64,000 nt of DNA from the NCBI GenBank assembly GCA_963842515.1, contig CAWJGO010000002.1, positions 1,612,001 through 1,676,000 of the forward strand. The letters are read 5' to 3'. Below the pieces are notes generated by a model that saw nothing but the letters and a program-made list of their open reading frames with translations, ran no database searches and was not told the origin of the DNA. This DNA is from CADEED01 sp963842515. GTDB lineage: Bacteria > Pseudomonadota > Gammaproteobacteria > Steroidobacterales > Steroidobacteraceae. Both the position numbers and the translations under genes were made by a program. Below, one piece after another: positions 20,129-28,312 of the stretch. Every line of letters begins with the position of its first letter. The stretch's first letter is position 1.

Positions 20129-20994
20129 TTCCCGATCTACTCGAGATCAACGACACGTTCCGGCAGATGGCATGGAATAGTGCCAAGGCAAGGGCGGGCA
20201 ATGTCGAGCTGTCTCAGGAAGATCGATCCCTGGCACGTGCACTCGGAAAGGACGACCTTCGTCGGGCGATAGGCAGACTGCCAGACGAAGCGTTAAGTCA
20301 TCAGATACGACTCAGTTCCCCGAGCATCGGGGAAGACGAGCTGACGAAGACTGTCGCTTATTTCCGCAAGAAGCACGCGCGAGATCCACTGGCGCTGATT
20401 CAACTCGTGTCTGGCGGCGAAGAAGATGGCCAGCTCCAGCACTTTCGCGGAATAAATTTCGAACTCGCGATGTTCCTCGCTCAGCTCACTGGCGCAGCGC
20501 TCTACACAGATCAGCGGACAACAGCAAACACGTTGATGGCAGCTTCACAAGCCGAGAGCAGCGACGAACGCGGCGAAACGGAACAGGCCCTGAAGCTTCG
20601 GCTTTTCGTCGACACTACACCGGGCACGACAATGGACAGGCGAGCAGCTCCGGCATTCGTAGCCTTTCGTTCTGCGTTGACGGGGGTTTGGAAAGCGAGC
20701 GTTGCAGAAGGAGCAAATACGCCCGCAATTGCGGAGGCGCTGCGAGCGATTGAGAGCGTATCGAAAGTTCTCATGGCGGAGACTGCTGGAGTACCGCCGG
20801 AAGGCACCACCGATGCGATCTTTGAAATCGATGCAACTCTTACGATCCCGTCACGTGGCTACACCCTCGATGCCGCGAATCGTTTTGTCTTGGCATTTGG
20901 GCGTAGAAAACACATCGCGAATGTGCCTGTTGCGTTGCTATTCGGTCGAGTTTTGGCGAAAGCCACCGCCGTCAAAGAGCAGATGGATGTTTGA
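20125..20994 (+). CDS. Partner of DUF4238/SEC-C protein, unknown function
   Basis: An intact 289-residue protein starting MIPDLLEINDTFRQMAWNSA, sharing ATGA with the upstream stop. It is helical, then contains a region with LIQLVSGGEEDGQLQHFRG and a long C-terminal half. No signal peptide, membrane helix or known catalytic motif is seen. The conserved-looking order and tight overlap make it the obligate companion of the DUF4238/SEC-C protein. An antitoxin, immunity or effector role cannot be told apart from sequence. Confidence 0.6.
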   Translation: MIPDLLEINDTFRQMAWNSAKARAGNVELSQEDRSLARALGKDDLRRAIGRLPDEALSHQIRLSSPSIGEDELTKTVAYFRKKHARDPLALIQLVSGGEEDGQLQHFRGINFELAMFLAQLTGAALYTDQRTTANTLMAASQAESSDERGETEQALKLRLFVDTTPGTTMDRRAAPAFVAFRSALTGVWKASVAEGANTPAIAEALRAIESVSKVLMAETAGVPPEGTTDAIFEIDATLTIPSRGYTLDAANRFVLAFGRRKHIANVPVALLFGRVLAKATAVKEQMDV

Positions 20995-21192
20995 GCAGAC
21001 GACACCGTGCTCGTCGGCAATCGTGCATAGCATCATCGCCCATTGCGATCCAGCTGAACCGTCGTGCTCGATGCTCCCCAGGCGCGAGCACCACGGCAGC
21101 GCGTCGCTTGCCGTGCGTAGCGAACACACCGGTGGTAGCGCGCCGGGTGAATCCTCGGGGCGAAACCAGTAGCTACCAAGGGACAGGTCAGG

Positions 21193-21257
21193 CTGGCGTC
21201 ACCGTACATTCACCGGTGCTAACTAGATTTCGAGCGCCACACGTCATCAAGGTTTAG
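21193..21257. repeat. 65-bp diverged repeat, copy B
   Basis: The same length and ends (CTGGC ... TTTAG) as the copy at 18204-18268, but without the clear hairpin. The two copies flank the intact DUF4238/SEC-C pair. It lies in the 20995-21316 gap, where I see no gene. It may be a shared promoter or leader, or a trace of cassette insertion. Confidence 0.35.
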
Positions 21258-21316
21258 TCCGAATTTCCGGCGATACCTCATCTGACAGCGGATCTCACGG
21301 CGTGAAAACATCAGCC

Positions 21317-21709
21317 ATGAGTGACAACTCGTCCTTGAGCGCCCAGAACCACACATCGCAAGCGCACACGGCGCCGCCACGCTTCATCCGATTGCGCGAC
21401 GCCCCCGCCTATCTCGGCATGGACAAGAACCGCTTCAACCGCGAAGTGCGGCCGTGCGTCCTCACCCTGCGCATCGGCATTCAAGGAATCGCCTTCGACC
21501 GCGTTGACCTCGATGCATGGGCGGATGACTATAAGAGCCGCAACGGGTGCCATGCGGCTCGCTCACACAGGAGCAAGTTATGGGAACCCAGAAAATGTCA
21601 GGCCTCACCAAGCGCGGTGGGACCTGGCACATCGACAAGGTGTTCAGAGGAACGCGCATTCGCGAGAGCACTGGAACAGGCGAGATCGTCAAAGCCCAGG
21701 AGCTGCTAG
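21317..21709 (+). CDS. HTH protein overlapping the integrase, possible excisionase/regulator
   Basis: A 130-residue frame. Residues 25-75 (RFIRLRDAPAYLGMDKNRF, then GIAFDRVDLDAWADDY) form a MerR/AlpA-like winged helix typical of excisionases and integrase-linked regulators. The C-terminal 40 residues overlap the integrase gene by 130 bases in another frame and are low in protein character, so the functional part may end near residue 78. ATG 21317 or GTG 21302 could start it. Position and fold suggest control of excision or of integrase expression. Confidence 0.55.
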   Translation: MSDNSSLSAQNHTSQAHTAPPRFIRLRDAPAYLGMDKNRFNREVRPCVLTLRIGIQGIAFDRVDLDAWADDYKSRNGCHAARSHRSKLWEPRKCQASPSAVGPGTSTRCSEERAFARALEQARSSKPRSC

Positions 21710-22782
21710 CCAAACGAATCGACGAGATTCGTGCGGCGCAGCTCTACGGCGCAAGACCCGATCGCACGTTTCGCGCCGCAGCGACCAAGTTCCTGAACGA
21801 GAACCAGCACAAGAGGAGTATCGACGACGATGCGCTGCACTTGGCCCAACTCGATCCCTTCATCGGGAACCTGTTTCTCAAGCAAGTGCATCTGGAAAGC
21901 CTGCAGCCTTTCATCGCCAGCCGGCGAGCGGATGGCGTCAAGACGACGACGATCAACCTGGCGCTGGGCACGGTGAGGCGAATCTTGAATCTGGCGGCAT
22001 CAGAGTGGCGGGACGAGCGCGGCATGACCTGGCTGGAACACGCAGCGAAGATCAAGCTGCTTCCGGTCAAAGACAAGCGAGCGCCCTATCCGCTTTCGCG
22101 CGAGGAACAGGCAGCTCTATTCCAAGAGCTGCCCGACTACCTCGCGCGGATGTCGCTCTTCAAGGTCAACACCGGCCTGCGCGAACAGGAAGTCTGCGGG
22201 TTGAAGTGGGCCGACGAGATCGAGGTTCCGGAACTCAACACATCGGTGTTCATCATCGAAGGCGACAAGGTGAAGAACGGTCAGGACCGCCTGGTCGTTC
22301 TGAATCGCGTCGCGCGTTCGGTCATCGACAGTGTCCGAGGTCAGCATCCGGAGCACGTCTTCGTTCGGTTTCCGAAGCCGAAGAAGTCGGAGGCTGGAAA
22401 TCCGCTCGTGGCACGGAAAGGCTTTCCACTAACGGGCATGAACACGACCGCGTGGCAAAACGCTCGTGTTCGCGCCGCGGACAAGTGGAAGGAGCGAACC
22501 GGAGACGAGGCGGCCGATGGCTTTCGCAGAGTGCGGGTCCACGATCTGAAGCACACGTTCGGCCGGCGACTTCGCGCGGCCGGAGTGTCGTTCGAAGATC
22601 GTCAGGACCTGCTCGGCCACAAGAGCAGTCGGATCACGACGCACTACTCTTCAGCCGAGCTCACGAGCCTGATAGCTGCGGCGGAGAAGGTCTGCGACGG
22701 CGAGTCCCACAATTCCCCCGCAACCACCTGGTTACGGCGACGAGTGGGAGAAGTGAACCGCGGCAAGACGTTGTCGCGGTAA
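21580..22782 (+). CDS. Tyrosine-type site-specific integrase
   Basis: A 400-residue phage-type integrase. ATG 21580 is chosen because AGGAG lies seven bases upstream (21569-21573). The N-terminal arm-binding region (KRGGTWHIDKVFRGTRIRES) and SAM-like core-binding domain are followed by the catalytic domain. Catalytic-domain motifs are NTGLREQEVCGLKW (first Arg), HDLKHTFGRRL (His and the box II region, with Lys where Arg is usual) and LLGHKSSRITTHYSS (His and the Tyr nucleophile). The stop is seven bases from the 3' end of tRNA-Arg, so this enzyme most likely integrates the island into that tRNA. The gene is intact, unlike the mobilisation genes. Confidence 0.9.
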   Translation: MGTQKMSGLTKRGGTWHIDKVFRGTRIRESTGTGEIVKAQELLAKRIDEIRAAQLYGARPDRTFRAAATKFLNENQHKRSIDDDALHLAQLDPFIGNLFLKQVHLESLQPFIASRRADGVKTTTINLALGTVRRILNLAASEWRDERGMTWLEHAAKIKLLPVKDKRAPYPLSREEQAALFQELPDYLARMSLFKVNTGLREQEVCGLKWADEIEVPELNTSVFIIEGDKVKNGQDRLVVLNRVARSVIDSVRGQHPEHVFVRFPKPKKSEAGNPLVARKGFPLTGMNTTAWQNARVRAADKWKERTGDEAADGFRRVRVHDLKHTFGRRLRAAGVSFEDRQDLLGHKSSRITTHYSSAELTSLIAAAEKVCDGESHNSPATTWLRRRVGEVNRGKTLSR

Positions 22783-22789
22783 GAGAAAT

Positions 22790-22866
22790 TGGCGCGCCCG
22801 GAGAGATTCGAACTCCCGACCACCTGGTTCGTAGCCAGGTACTCTATCCAGCTGAGCTACGGGCGC
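22790..22866 (-). tRNA. tRNA-Arg (anticodon ACG), likely island attachment site
   Basis: The minus strand gives a complete 77-nt cloverleaf. The acceptor GCGCCCG pairs with CGGGCGC, the D-arm is AGCTCAGCTGGATAGAG, and the anticodon stem CCTGG/CCAGG encloses CTACGAA (anticodon ACG). The T-loop TTCGAAT is standard and CCA is encoded. Its 3' end faces the integrase stop, the usual arrangement when a tRNA 3' end is attB. I found no second copy of this 3' end in the window, so the other att site should lie left of base 1. Confidence 0.92.
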
Positions 22867-22973
22867 GTGGCTCAAATCGAAGGGCGGCGATCCTATCACA
22901 ACGCATTTATGGGTCGCGAACAAAGATAAGCTCTGTCCAAACAGAGACTTGCACGCATCCCTTTGCGCCAGTC

Positions 22974-23762
22974 TCAACCGTCTTTTCGAGCGAACAGGAA
23001 GTCGTGGTGCGAGAGCGCCTCGATCATCGAATAGCGCGCACCCAGAAACTCGGTGACCGCCGTGAGCTGCTCGGTTTCGATGAGCAGGAATTTCGGCGCA
23101 TGCCGAGACAGGTCGAGCCCCTTGAGCACTTCGAGCTCGAACCCCTCGACGTCGAGTGAGAAGAAATCGACCTGTTTGATGCCGAGCTCGTCGAGCACGT
23201 TCGACAGCGCCCGCACGCGGGTGCGCACCAGCTCAGGCGCCACGCCACCGAATTCCTGCGCGCCGATCGAGGCGTGTTGCCGCACGGAGCGCCCATGCAA
23301 TAGTTTTTCGTCGACGGTCACGGGCAGGCTCATCAGGCCGCCGGACAGTATTTCCAGCTCTTCGCCATCTTTCTCGAAAGGTCCTAATCCGCAATTGACT
23401 ACGTGCGCGCGGCGGGCACTCCGGCACATGCGGTAGTACTTCGGCACCGGCTCGACCAGCACGCCCTTCCAGCCATATTTGTTCTCGAGAAAATAGCTGT
23501 TCGACTGGGCGATGCCGTCGTTGGCACCGGCTTCGATGAAGACGCCGCCGCGGTAACCGATGTATTGCTCGAGCTTGCGGTCCATGCCGTACAGCGCGGT
23601 ATACGGGCGGCCTATCCACACGTTCACGCGCATCGACGCGCGCCGCCAGTGAAACAACATCTGCTCGAGCGAGCCGCCGAGAAGGCGTGTGAGCGCGAAC
23701 TTGATGGACTTGCGGAAGCCCGGTGGCTTCGCGTGCTGGGCTATTTCGATCGAAGCACTCAT
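22974..23762 (-). CDS. FkbM-family methyltransferase
   Basis: A 262-residue SAM-dependent methyltransferase. GGVFIEAGANDGIAQSNS (about residues 72-89) is the FkbM SAM-binding start, VLVEPVP the second strand, and VDFFSLDVEGFELEVLKG the family's hallmark. Such enzymes O-methylate sugars in polysaccharides. It is the last gene of the leftward exopolysaccharide operon, 11 bases after a glycosyltransferase, so it probably caps or decorates the polymer. No membrane segment is seen, so it is likely cytoplasmic. Confidence 0.85.
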   Translation of the reverse strand: MSASIEIAQHAKPPGFRKSIKFALTRLLGGSLEQMLFHWRRASMRVNVWIGRPYTALYGMDRKLEQYIGYRGGVFIEAGANDGIAQSNSYFLENKYGWKGVLVEPVPKYYRMCRSARRAHVVNCGLGPFEKDGEELEILSGGLMSLPVTVDEKLLHGRSVRQHASIGAQEFGGVAPELVRTRVRALSNVLDELGIKQVDFFSLDVEGFELEVLKGLDLSRHAPKFLLIETEQLTAVTEFLGARYSMIEALSHHDFLFARKDG

Positions 23763-23773
23763 CTCTCTCTCCT

Positions 23774-24985
23774 TCAGACAGGCGTCCAGCGAGTGTCGGG
23801 CAACTGCTCGGACGATGGCTGCGGCTGGCGACGCAGCACCTGGGCATAGACGCTTTCCATGCGATCGAGCGACCGGCTCCAGTCGAACTCCTGCTCGACG
23901 CGGCGACGGTTGTATTCGCCCATGCTTTCCTGCAGCTGCCGATCGGCGAGGATTTCCACCAGCGCGTCGGCGAGGCGCCCGGCATCGCGCATGGGCACGA
24001 CCCGCCCGCCCTCACGGTGCACGATGAAAGGCGGGCCGCCCGCGTCGGTGGTTACCACGGGTACGCCGGACGCCATGGCTTCTAACAAGGTCATGCCGAA
24101 CGGCTCGCCGTACGAGGGCATGCAGTACACCGAATGCGAACGCATGATGCGCGCCACGTCATCGCGAGGCGCCCGTCCACGGCGGAAGATGCGCTCGCGA
24201 AACGGCGAGGCGGCGATGCGCGCATCCACCGCGGCGCTCTCGTCACCGTCCCCCCAGATCTCGAGCGTACAGTCCGCAACGCGTGGCGCCACGCGGTCGA
24301 ACGCGTCGAGCAGGGTGAAGATGCCCTTCCAGTATTCGAGCACTGCCAGGAACAAGATCGTGTTCTTGATCGGCAACACCTCGCGGGGCGTGTATTCATG
24401 GCTGTGAATGCCATGGCTGATGACGTGCACGCGCTCGGCGCGCACCGTGGGCGAGCGGATGCGCTCGATGGCCGCGGGACAGGTGATCACGAGTGCCTCG
24501 GCCTGCCGCTGCTGCAGCGATGCCAGCGCGTCGCGCAGTCGGTGCTTCAGGCGTTTGGCCAGGCTGCGAGGTTTCGGTGGCCCGAATGCCTCGGCCGCCC
24601 AATGACCGGAGTACGGCCCGAGCACCAGCGGGATTCCGCTGCCGGCGACGCTCAAGCTCAGACCCGTCTCGACTGGCGTGAGTTGTTGCACGAGGTCGAA
24701 GCGCACGTCCTTGCTGAGACGCTTCAGCAGCCGGCGTACCCCGACCAGGTACTTGAACCGCGACAACGCGCCTGGCCGTCGCGCATCGGTGCCCGCGATG
24801 AGATGCAAATGCAGACGCGCGTGCGGCGGCGAGCGCAGCTCGATGCGCGGCGTGGCCACGTGCAAGGTGTGGCCGCGCTCGGCGAGTCCGTGTAGATAGT
24901 TGTAGTCGATCCAGCCCGCACCGTTCGGCAGGTGATCAGTCAGGGAGTCCGACGGGTGGACTATAAAGATGTTGAGTGGCTGCAT
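23774..24985 (-). CDS. Glycosyltransferase family 4
   Basis: A 403-residue GT-B fold enzyme. ATG 24985 (MQPLNIFIVHPSDSLTDHLP) is chosen over an upstream extension that overlaps the acyltransferase gene. The C-terminal Rossmann half has FLAVLEYWKG, then MPSYGEPFGMTLLEAMASGVPVV (split: EPFGMTLLEAMASG is the GT4 E-x7-E motif) and TTDAGG. It should transfer a sugar from a nucleotide donor to the growing lipid-linked repeat unit. It starts two bases after the acyltransferase stop. Donor and linkage cannot be read from sequence. Confidence 0.85.
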   Translation of the reverse strand: MQPLNIFIVHPSDSLTDHLPNGAGWIDYNYLHGLAERGHTLHVATPRIELRSPPHARLHLHLIAGTDARRPGALSRFKYLVGVRRLLKRLSKDVRFDLVQQLTPVETGLSLSVAGSGIPLVLGPYSGHWAAEAFGPPKPRSLAKRLKHRLRDALASLQQRQAEALVITCPAAIERIRSPTVRAERVHVISHGIHSHEYTPREVLPIKNTILFLAVLEYWKGIFTLLDAFDRVAPRVADCTLEIWGDGDESAAVDARIAASPFRERIFRRGRAPRDDVARIMRSHSVYCMPSYGEPFGMTLLEAMASGVPVVTTDAGGPPFIVHREGGRVVPMRDAGRLADALVEILADRQLQESMGEYNRRRVEQEFDWSRSLDRMESVYAQVLRRQPQPSSEQLPDTRWTPV

Positions 24986-24987
24986 AG

Positions 24988-25689
24988 TCAATCCACATAG
25001 CCGCGCGTGCGGCGGAAATATTCGGCATCGCGGTCGAGCGGCTTCACCGGCTGCGCCGGCACTCCCGAGTACAACGTGAACGGCTCCTGGAACGCGCGCG
25101 CCAGCGTCGATCCGGCGGCGAGCACCGAGCAGTCGGGCAGTTCGGCGCCCCGCAGCACCACACATGAGGTTCCAACGAAGCAATATCGGCCGATGCGCAC
25201 CGGCGCCGAGACCTGACGATTGCGTTTGAAGTCGATGGCGTGCGTGAGGATCTGCGAGCGCGCACCACCCAGCGTGGCGAACTCACCGATCTCGATGCGG
25301 TTCGAGCAGTCGAGGTAGTGGCGCGCAGTCAGCGCCGCGTGCCGGCCCATCAAGAGCGCCGGATCCCGTCCGGGCTCATCGGCGAAGTGTTTGCGGTTAT
25401 CAGCGCTCAAGCCCGAGATCCAGTTGAAATCGCCGATCGTGGCGCACTCACCCAGGTCGACGCGCATCCCCTTGATGATATTGAAGTGGCCGATACGCGA
25501 GGCGTTGGCCATCGTCAACGAGGTGCAGCCGAGCAGAGAACGGCCGACACGCGCCTGCGGCGCGAATGAATACCCGCAAAAGACTCTCAACAACCAGCGC
25601 CGCAGCGCCCAAGGCAATGGCCAGGCGATGGCGGACACGATGAGTGCGCGGCGCGGGCTGGTGTGATGATGAGGCGGTACGAAGCTCAT
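24988..25689 (-). CDS. Left-handed beta-helix acyltransferase (WcaF/hexapeptide type)
   Basis: A 233-residue protein with repeated hexapeptide turns (IGHFNIIKGMRVDLG, IGDFNWISGL, IEIGEFATLGG, VRIGRYCFVGTSCVVLRGA), forming the LbetaH fold of O-acetyltransferases. A short hydrophobic N-terminal stretch (ALIVSAIAWPLPWAL) suggests membrane association. ATG 25689 shares ATGA with the upstream stop. It probably O-acetylates the exopolysaccharide or its precursor. A role in another acyl transfer is possible. Confidence 0.75.
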   Translation of the reverse strand: MSFVPPHHHTSPRRALIVSAIAWPLPWALRRWLLRVFCGYSFAPQARVGRSLLGCTSLTMANASRIGHFNIIKGMRVDLGECATIGDFNWISGLSADNRKHFADEPGRDPALLMGRHAALTARHYLDCSNRIEIGEFATLGGARSQILTHAIDFKRNRQVSAPVRIGRYCFVGTSCVVLRGAELPDCSVLAAGSTLARAFQEPFTLYSGVPAQPVKPLDRDAEYFRRTRGYVD

Positions 25690-26972
25690 CGCGCGATGTC
25701 CACAATGCTGAGGTTGTCGCCGATGGCGAGCCGCGGCGTGGCGTCCTCGAGAGTTTTCACACTCGCGCCGCCACTGCCCTCGAAAGTCATCACACGCCGG
25801 ACGCGAAGATTCCGTGGCAGGTTCAAAGTCACGGTTTGCGTCGCGACGTCGATCCCTCGGCCAGTCTTCGGATCGGTGCTCAACGTCTCGAGCCACAACA
25901 CCAGCCGATATGAACCGTCGCGTTTCGCGAACAGCAGGCTCTCGAGATTCTCGACTTCGCCATCGACGGCGACATCGAGCCTCGGCGGCTCGCCCTGCCC
26001 CGCCCGATCGTTGAGCTCATTCATGAGCGCGCTCAACTGACGCCACGCGGGCTTCTCGCTGCCGTCAGCGTTGAGCAATCCCATGGCGGCGCCCGCATCG
26101 CTGCCATGATCCGCAAGTTGATAGACGTAGGTGCGCACGACGCCGGCCTTCAGGTGCAGCATGAGCATGCGCGCGATGTAGCGCGCTTGAAGTTCCGGTG
26201 TCACGGCGCGAACCGACGGTCCGTTGCTGGCATAGCCGGCTTCGGTGCACGAAATGGGCTTGTCGCCCGAGATGCGCCGCACCTGGCACAACGCGTATGG
26301 TAACGAACCATAGCGCCACGCCTCACAAGGAGGCGTGCCCCGACGGCCATAGCCTTCCGTCCCGGGGTTGAACGCGCGGTAGTACTTGTGAAGGTTGCCG
26401 AAGTCGACGGCGCGCTGCTGGTCGCCTAACTTCCGCTGCGGGTCGCCGCCCAGATCGGCGATCGAGGGCCCGATGATCGGGTACCGCGCCGAGCGTTGAT
26501 CGTCGCGCACATACCGCGCGAACAGCGGCATCCACACGCGCAGCGTCTCGGGCCACGGCAAGTTCTTCTGCTGGTTGAGCTCGTTCGGCAGTTCGTACGC
26601 TTCGAACGCCGGGCGCACGCGCTCCGGAAAGCCCTGCACGAACTCGCGCGCCACCATCGGACGGAACATGAACGTCACGCGAATGCCGGCTTCCCCGAGC
26701 TCGCGAAAGCGCTCGGCGCGGTCGCGTTCGTAGAATCCGCCGTCCAGGTCCGCGGCGCCGTCGCGGATGTGCGTGATGTGCGCCTCACGCAGGCGCTCCT
26801 TCAGGACGTCGAAATGCACGTCGTAAAAACTGCGCGCGTGCCGCAGGTGCGTGTTCACGCCAACCGAGTCGACGAACTGGTGCGCCCACAGTGCCTGGGG
26901 AACCTTCTGGGTACCCGCGCCGGCATCCGTAGACAGCAGCACCAGCAGAGCCAGCTGCACGCCACGGTTCAT
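25686..26972 (-). CDS. Secreted glycoside-hydrolase-like protein (GH39/TIM-barrel type)
   Basis: A 428-residue protein with a signal peptide (MNRGVQLALLVLLSTDAGAG). It has a TIM-barrel-like body: FVDSVGVNTHLRHA, ITHIRDGA, FEAYELPNELN with an N-E pair that could be the acid/base, and PISCTEAGYA with a second Glu as candidate nucleophile. A C-terminal beta-sandwich carries VATQTVTLNLPRNL. This suits GH39-like clan GH-A enzymes. It overlaps both neighbours by four bases inside the polysaccharide operon, so it probably trims, releases or length-controls the polymer in the periplasm. Family assignment is moderate. Confidence 0.6.
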   Translation of the reverse strand: MNRGVQLALLVLLSTDAGAGTQKVPQALWAHQFVDSVGVNTHLRHARSFYDVHFDVLKERLREAHITHIRDGAADLDGGFYERDRAERFRELGEAGIRVTFMFRPMVAREFVQGFPERVRPAFEAYELPNELNQQKNLPWPETLRVWMPLFARYVRDDQRSARYPIIGPSIADLGGDPQRKLGDQQRAVDFGNLHKYYRAFNPGTEGYGRRGTPPCEAWRYGSLPYALCQVRRISGDKPISCTEAGYASNGPSVRAVTPELQARYIARMLMLHLKAGVVRTYVYQLADHGSDAGAAMGLLNADGSEKPAWRQLSALMNELNDRAGQGEPPRLDVAVDGEVENLESLLFAKRDGSYRLVLWLETLSTDPKTGRGIDVATQTVTLNLPRNLRVRRVMTFEGSGGASVKTLEDATPRLAIGDNLSIVDIAR

Positions 26973-28312
26973 GCGCGCAACCTCGAGCGCACGTAGCGCC
27001 AGTCTTCGCCATTCAGATACAGCCGCGGCAGCGGCAGCTTGAGAATGGCGCGCACGCCGCCGAGCAGCAGCAGCCAGCGGACGACGCCCGCCGACAGCAA
27101 TGCGGCAGCCGCGCCCACGGCCCCGAAGCGCGGCACCAACGTGAGCAGCAGCGCCAGCGAGATGGCCAGCGTGATCGATTGGATGGTGGACACGACACCC
27201 GGGCGATCGCGTGCGAGGTAAAGCTGGACGCTTACCTGCGCCAGCACGCCAAGCGATGCCTCGACGATGAGCAGGCGGAAAATGCCGATTGCCGCGGCGA
27301 ACTCCGCGCCGTAGGCGAAGCCCAGCAGCCATTCGCCCGCCAGCCATAGCGCCACGCAGGCGATCGTCAGGCAGGCGATGAGGAAACGGCAGGCGATGTC
27401 GTGCACGCGCGGCGCCGCTTCACCCTGCCCCGACATGTGCGACAACAGAATCGATTGCAGCGCGGGCTGCACGAATTGCACGACGCGCGAGAAGCTGAAG
27501 GCCACGGCATAGAAACCGAGCTCGCGCGCCGACAGCAGCGGGATGAGCACCAGGCGGTCAGAGTGCAGGACGAATGCCGCCACGAGACCCGATGGCGCGG
27601 CGCGCAGCGAATACGAGCGCAGCTCACGCAGCTCGGCGCGGACGGCCGAAAATCTTGGCTTCAGGGCGCGCACGAACTTCGGCAATACGGCCAGCACCGC
27701 CACCGCGCCGGAGATGAACAGCGCGAGCGCCGCATCCTGCGCCGTGATCGTGGCCACGAGCATGATGCCCAGCAGCGCCAGCAGATGGAACAGCTGTGGC
27801 AACAGGTGGGTGAGATTGCAGAACCAGTACTGGCCGCTGCCCGCGAACGACTGCTTGATGACGATCTGCGTGGCGTTCACCACCACCGCGGCCAGGCAGA
27901 ACTGTGCAAACAAGATGGTGGCGGACGAATAGCCGCTGAGGAACATAGGCAGGACCGCGACGCCCACCGCGATGAGGACCGCCGACCAGCCGAGACCTAA
28001 CAAGAGCGCGGCACCGGCGACCGCGTCGGCCGCGGCGGGGTTCTTGCGCATGCGGAATATCACCGCGCTGTTGAGCCCGGCGGTGGCCAGCATCGCCAGC
28101 AGCGGCGGCCACAGTGTGATGGCGACGTAGACGCCGCGGCCCTCGGCTCCGAGCAGTCGAGCGGTGATGATGCCGGTGGCCACGTTCATCACCACGATGA
28201 GCACCTGCGTGCCCACGGACCGGAACATCGCGAACAGCGGCCTATCGCCGCGAGCGAGCTGCGAGGCGGCGCGCCGCAGTCGCGATCCGCGGGGCTGCAA
28301 CACGGTGCTCAA
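26969..28312 (-). CDS. wzx: Polysaccharide flippase (Wzx/MATE-like)
   Basis: A 447-residue integral membrane protein with about 12-14 hydrophobic helices, starting with SVGTQVLIVVMNVATGIITA and RLLGAEGRGVYVA, the usual Wzx opening. It should move undecaprenyl-linked repeat units across the inner membrane. The TTG start at 28312 overlaps the upstream stop (TTGA), matching the operon's pattern of overlaps. An internal GTG at 28306 is an alternative start. It lies between a glycosyltransferase and the hydrolase-like gene. Confidence 0.85.
   Translation of the reverse strand: MSTVLQPRGSRLRRAASQLARGDRPLFAMFRSVGTQVLIVVMNVATGIITARLLGAEGRGVYVAITLWPPLLAMLATAGLNSAVIFRMRKNPAAADAVAGAALLLGLGWSAVLIAVGVAVLPMFLSGYSSATILFAQFCLAAVVVNATQIVIKQSFAGSGQYWFCNLTHLLPQLFHLLALLGIMLVATITAQDAALALFISGAVAVLAVLPKFVRALKPRFSAVRAELRELRSYSLRAAPSGLVAAFVLHSDRLVLIPLLSARELGFYAVAFSFSRVVQFVQPALQSILLSHMSGQGEAAPRVHDIACRFLIACLTIACVALWLAGEWLLGFAYGAEFAAAIGIFRLLIVEASLGVLAQVSVQLYLARDRPGVVSTIQSITLAISLALLLTLVPRFGAVGAAAALLSAGVVRWLLLLGGVRAILKLPLPRLYLNGEDWRYVRSRLRA

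Noticed and set aside
1..22782. A CRISPR array or phage structural genes in the island
   Set aside because: No regularly spaced direct repeats and no capsid, tail or terminase motifs were seen. The element looks mobilizable rather than phage-like.
21504..23159. Long 551-codon open frame over the integrase, tRNA and part of the FkbM gene
   Set aside because: It runs through a tRNA and opposite or out of frame with two clear genes, and its product is arginine/serine-rich with no motif. It is a high-GC shadow.
25689..25896. Upstream extension of the acyltransferase frame
   Set aside because: It overlaps the hydrolase gene by 200 bases and has no beta-helix repeats. ATG 25689 with an ATGA overlap fits the operon.
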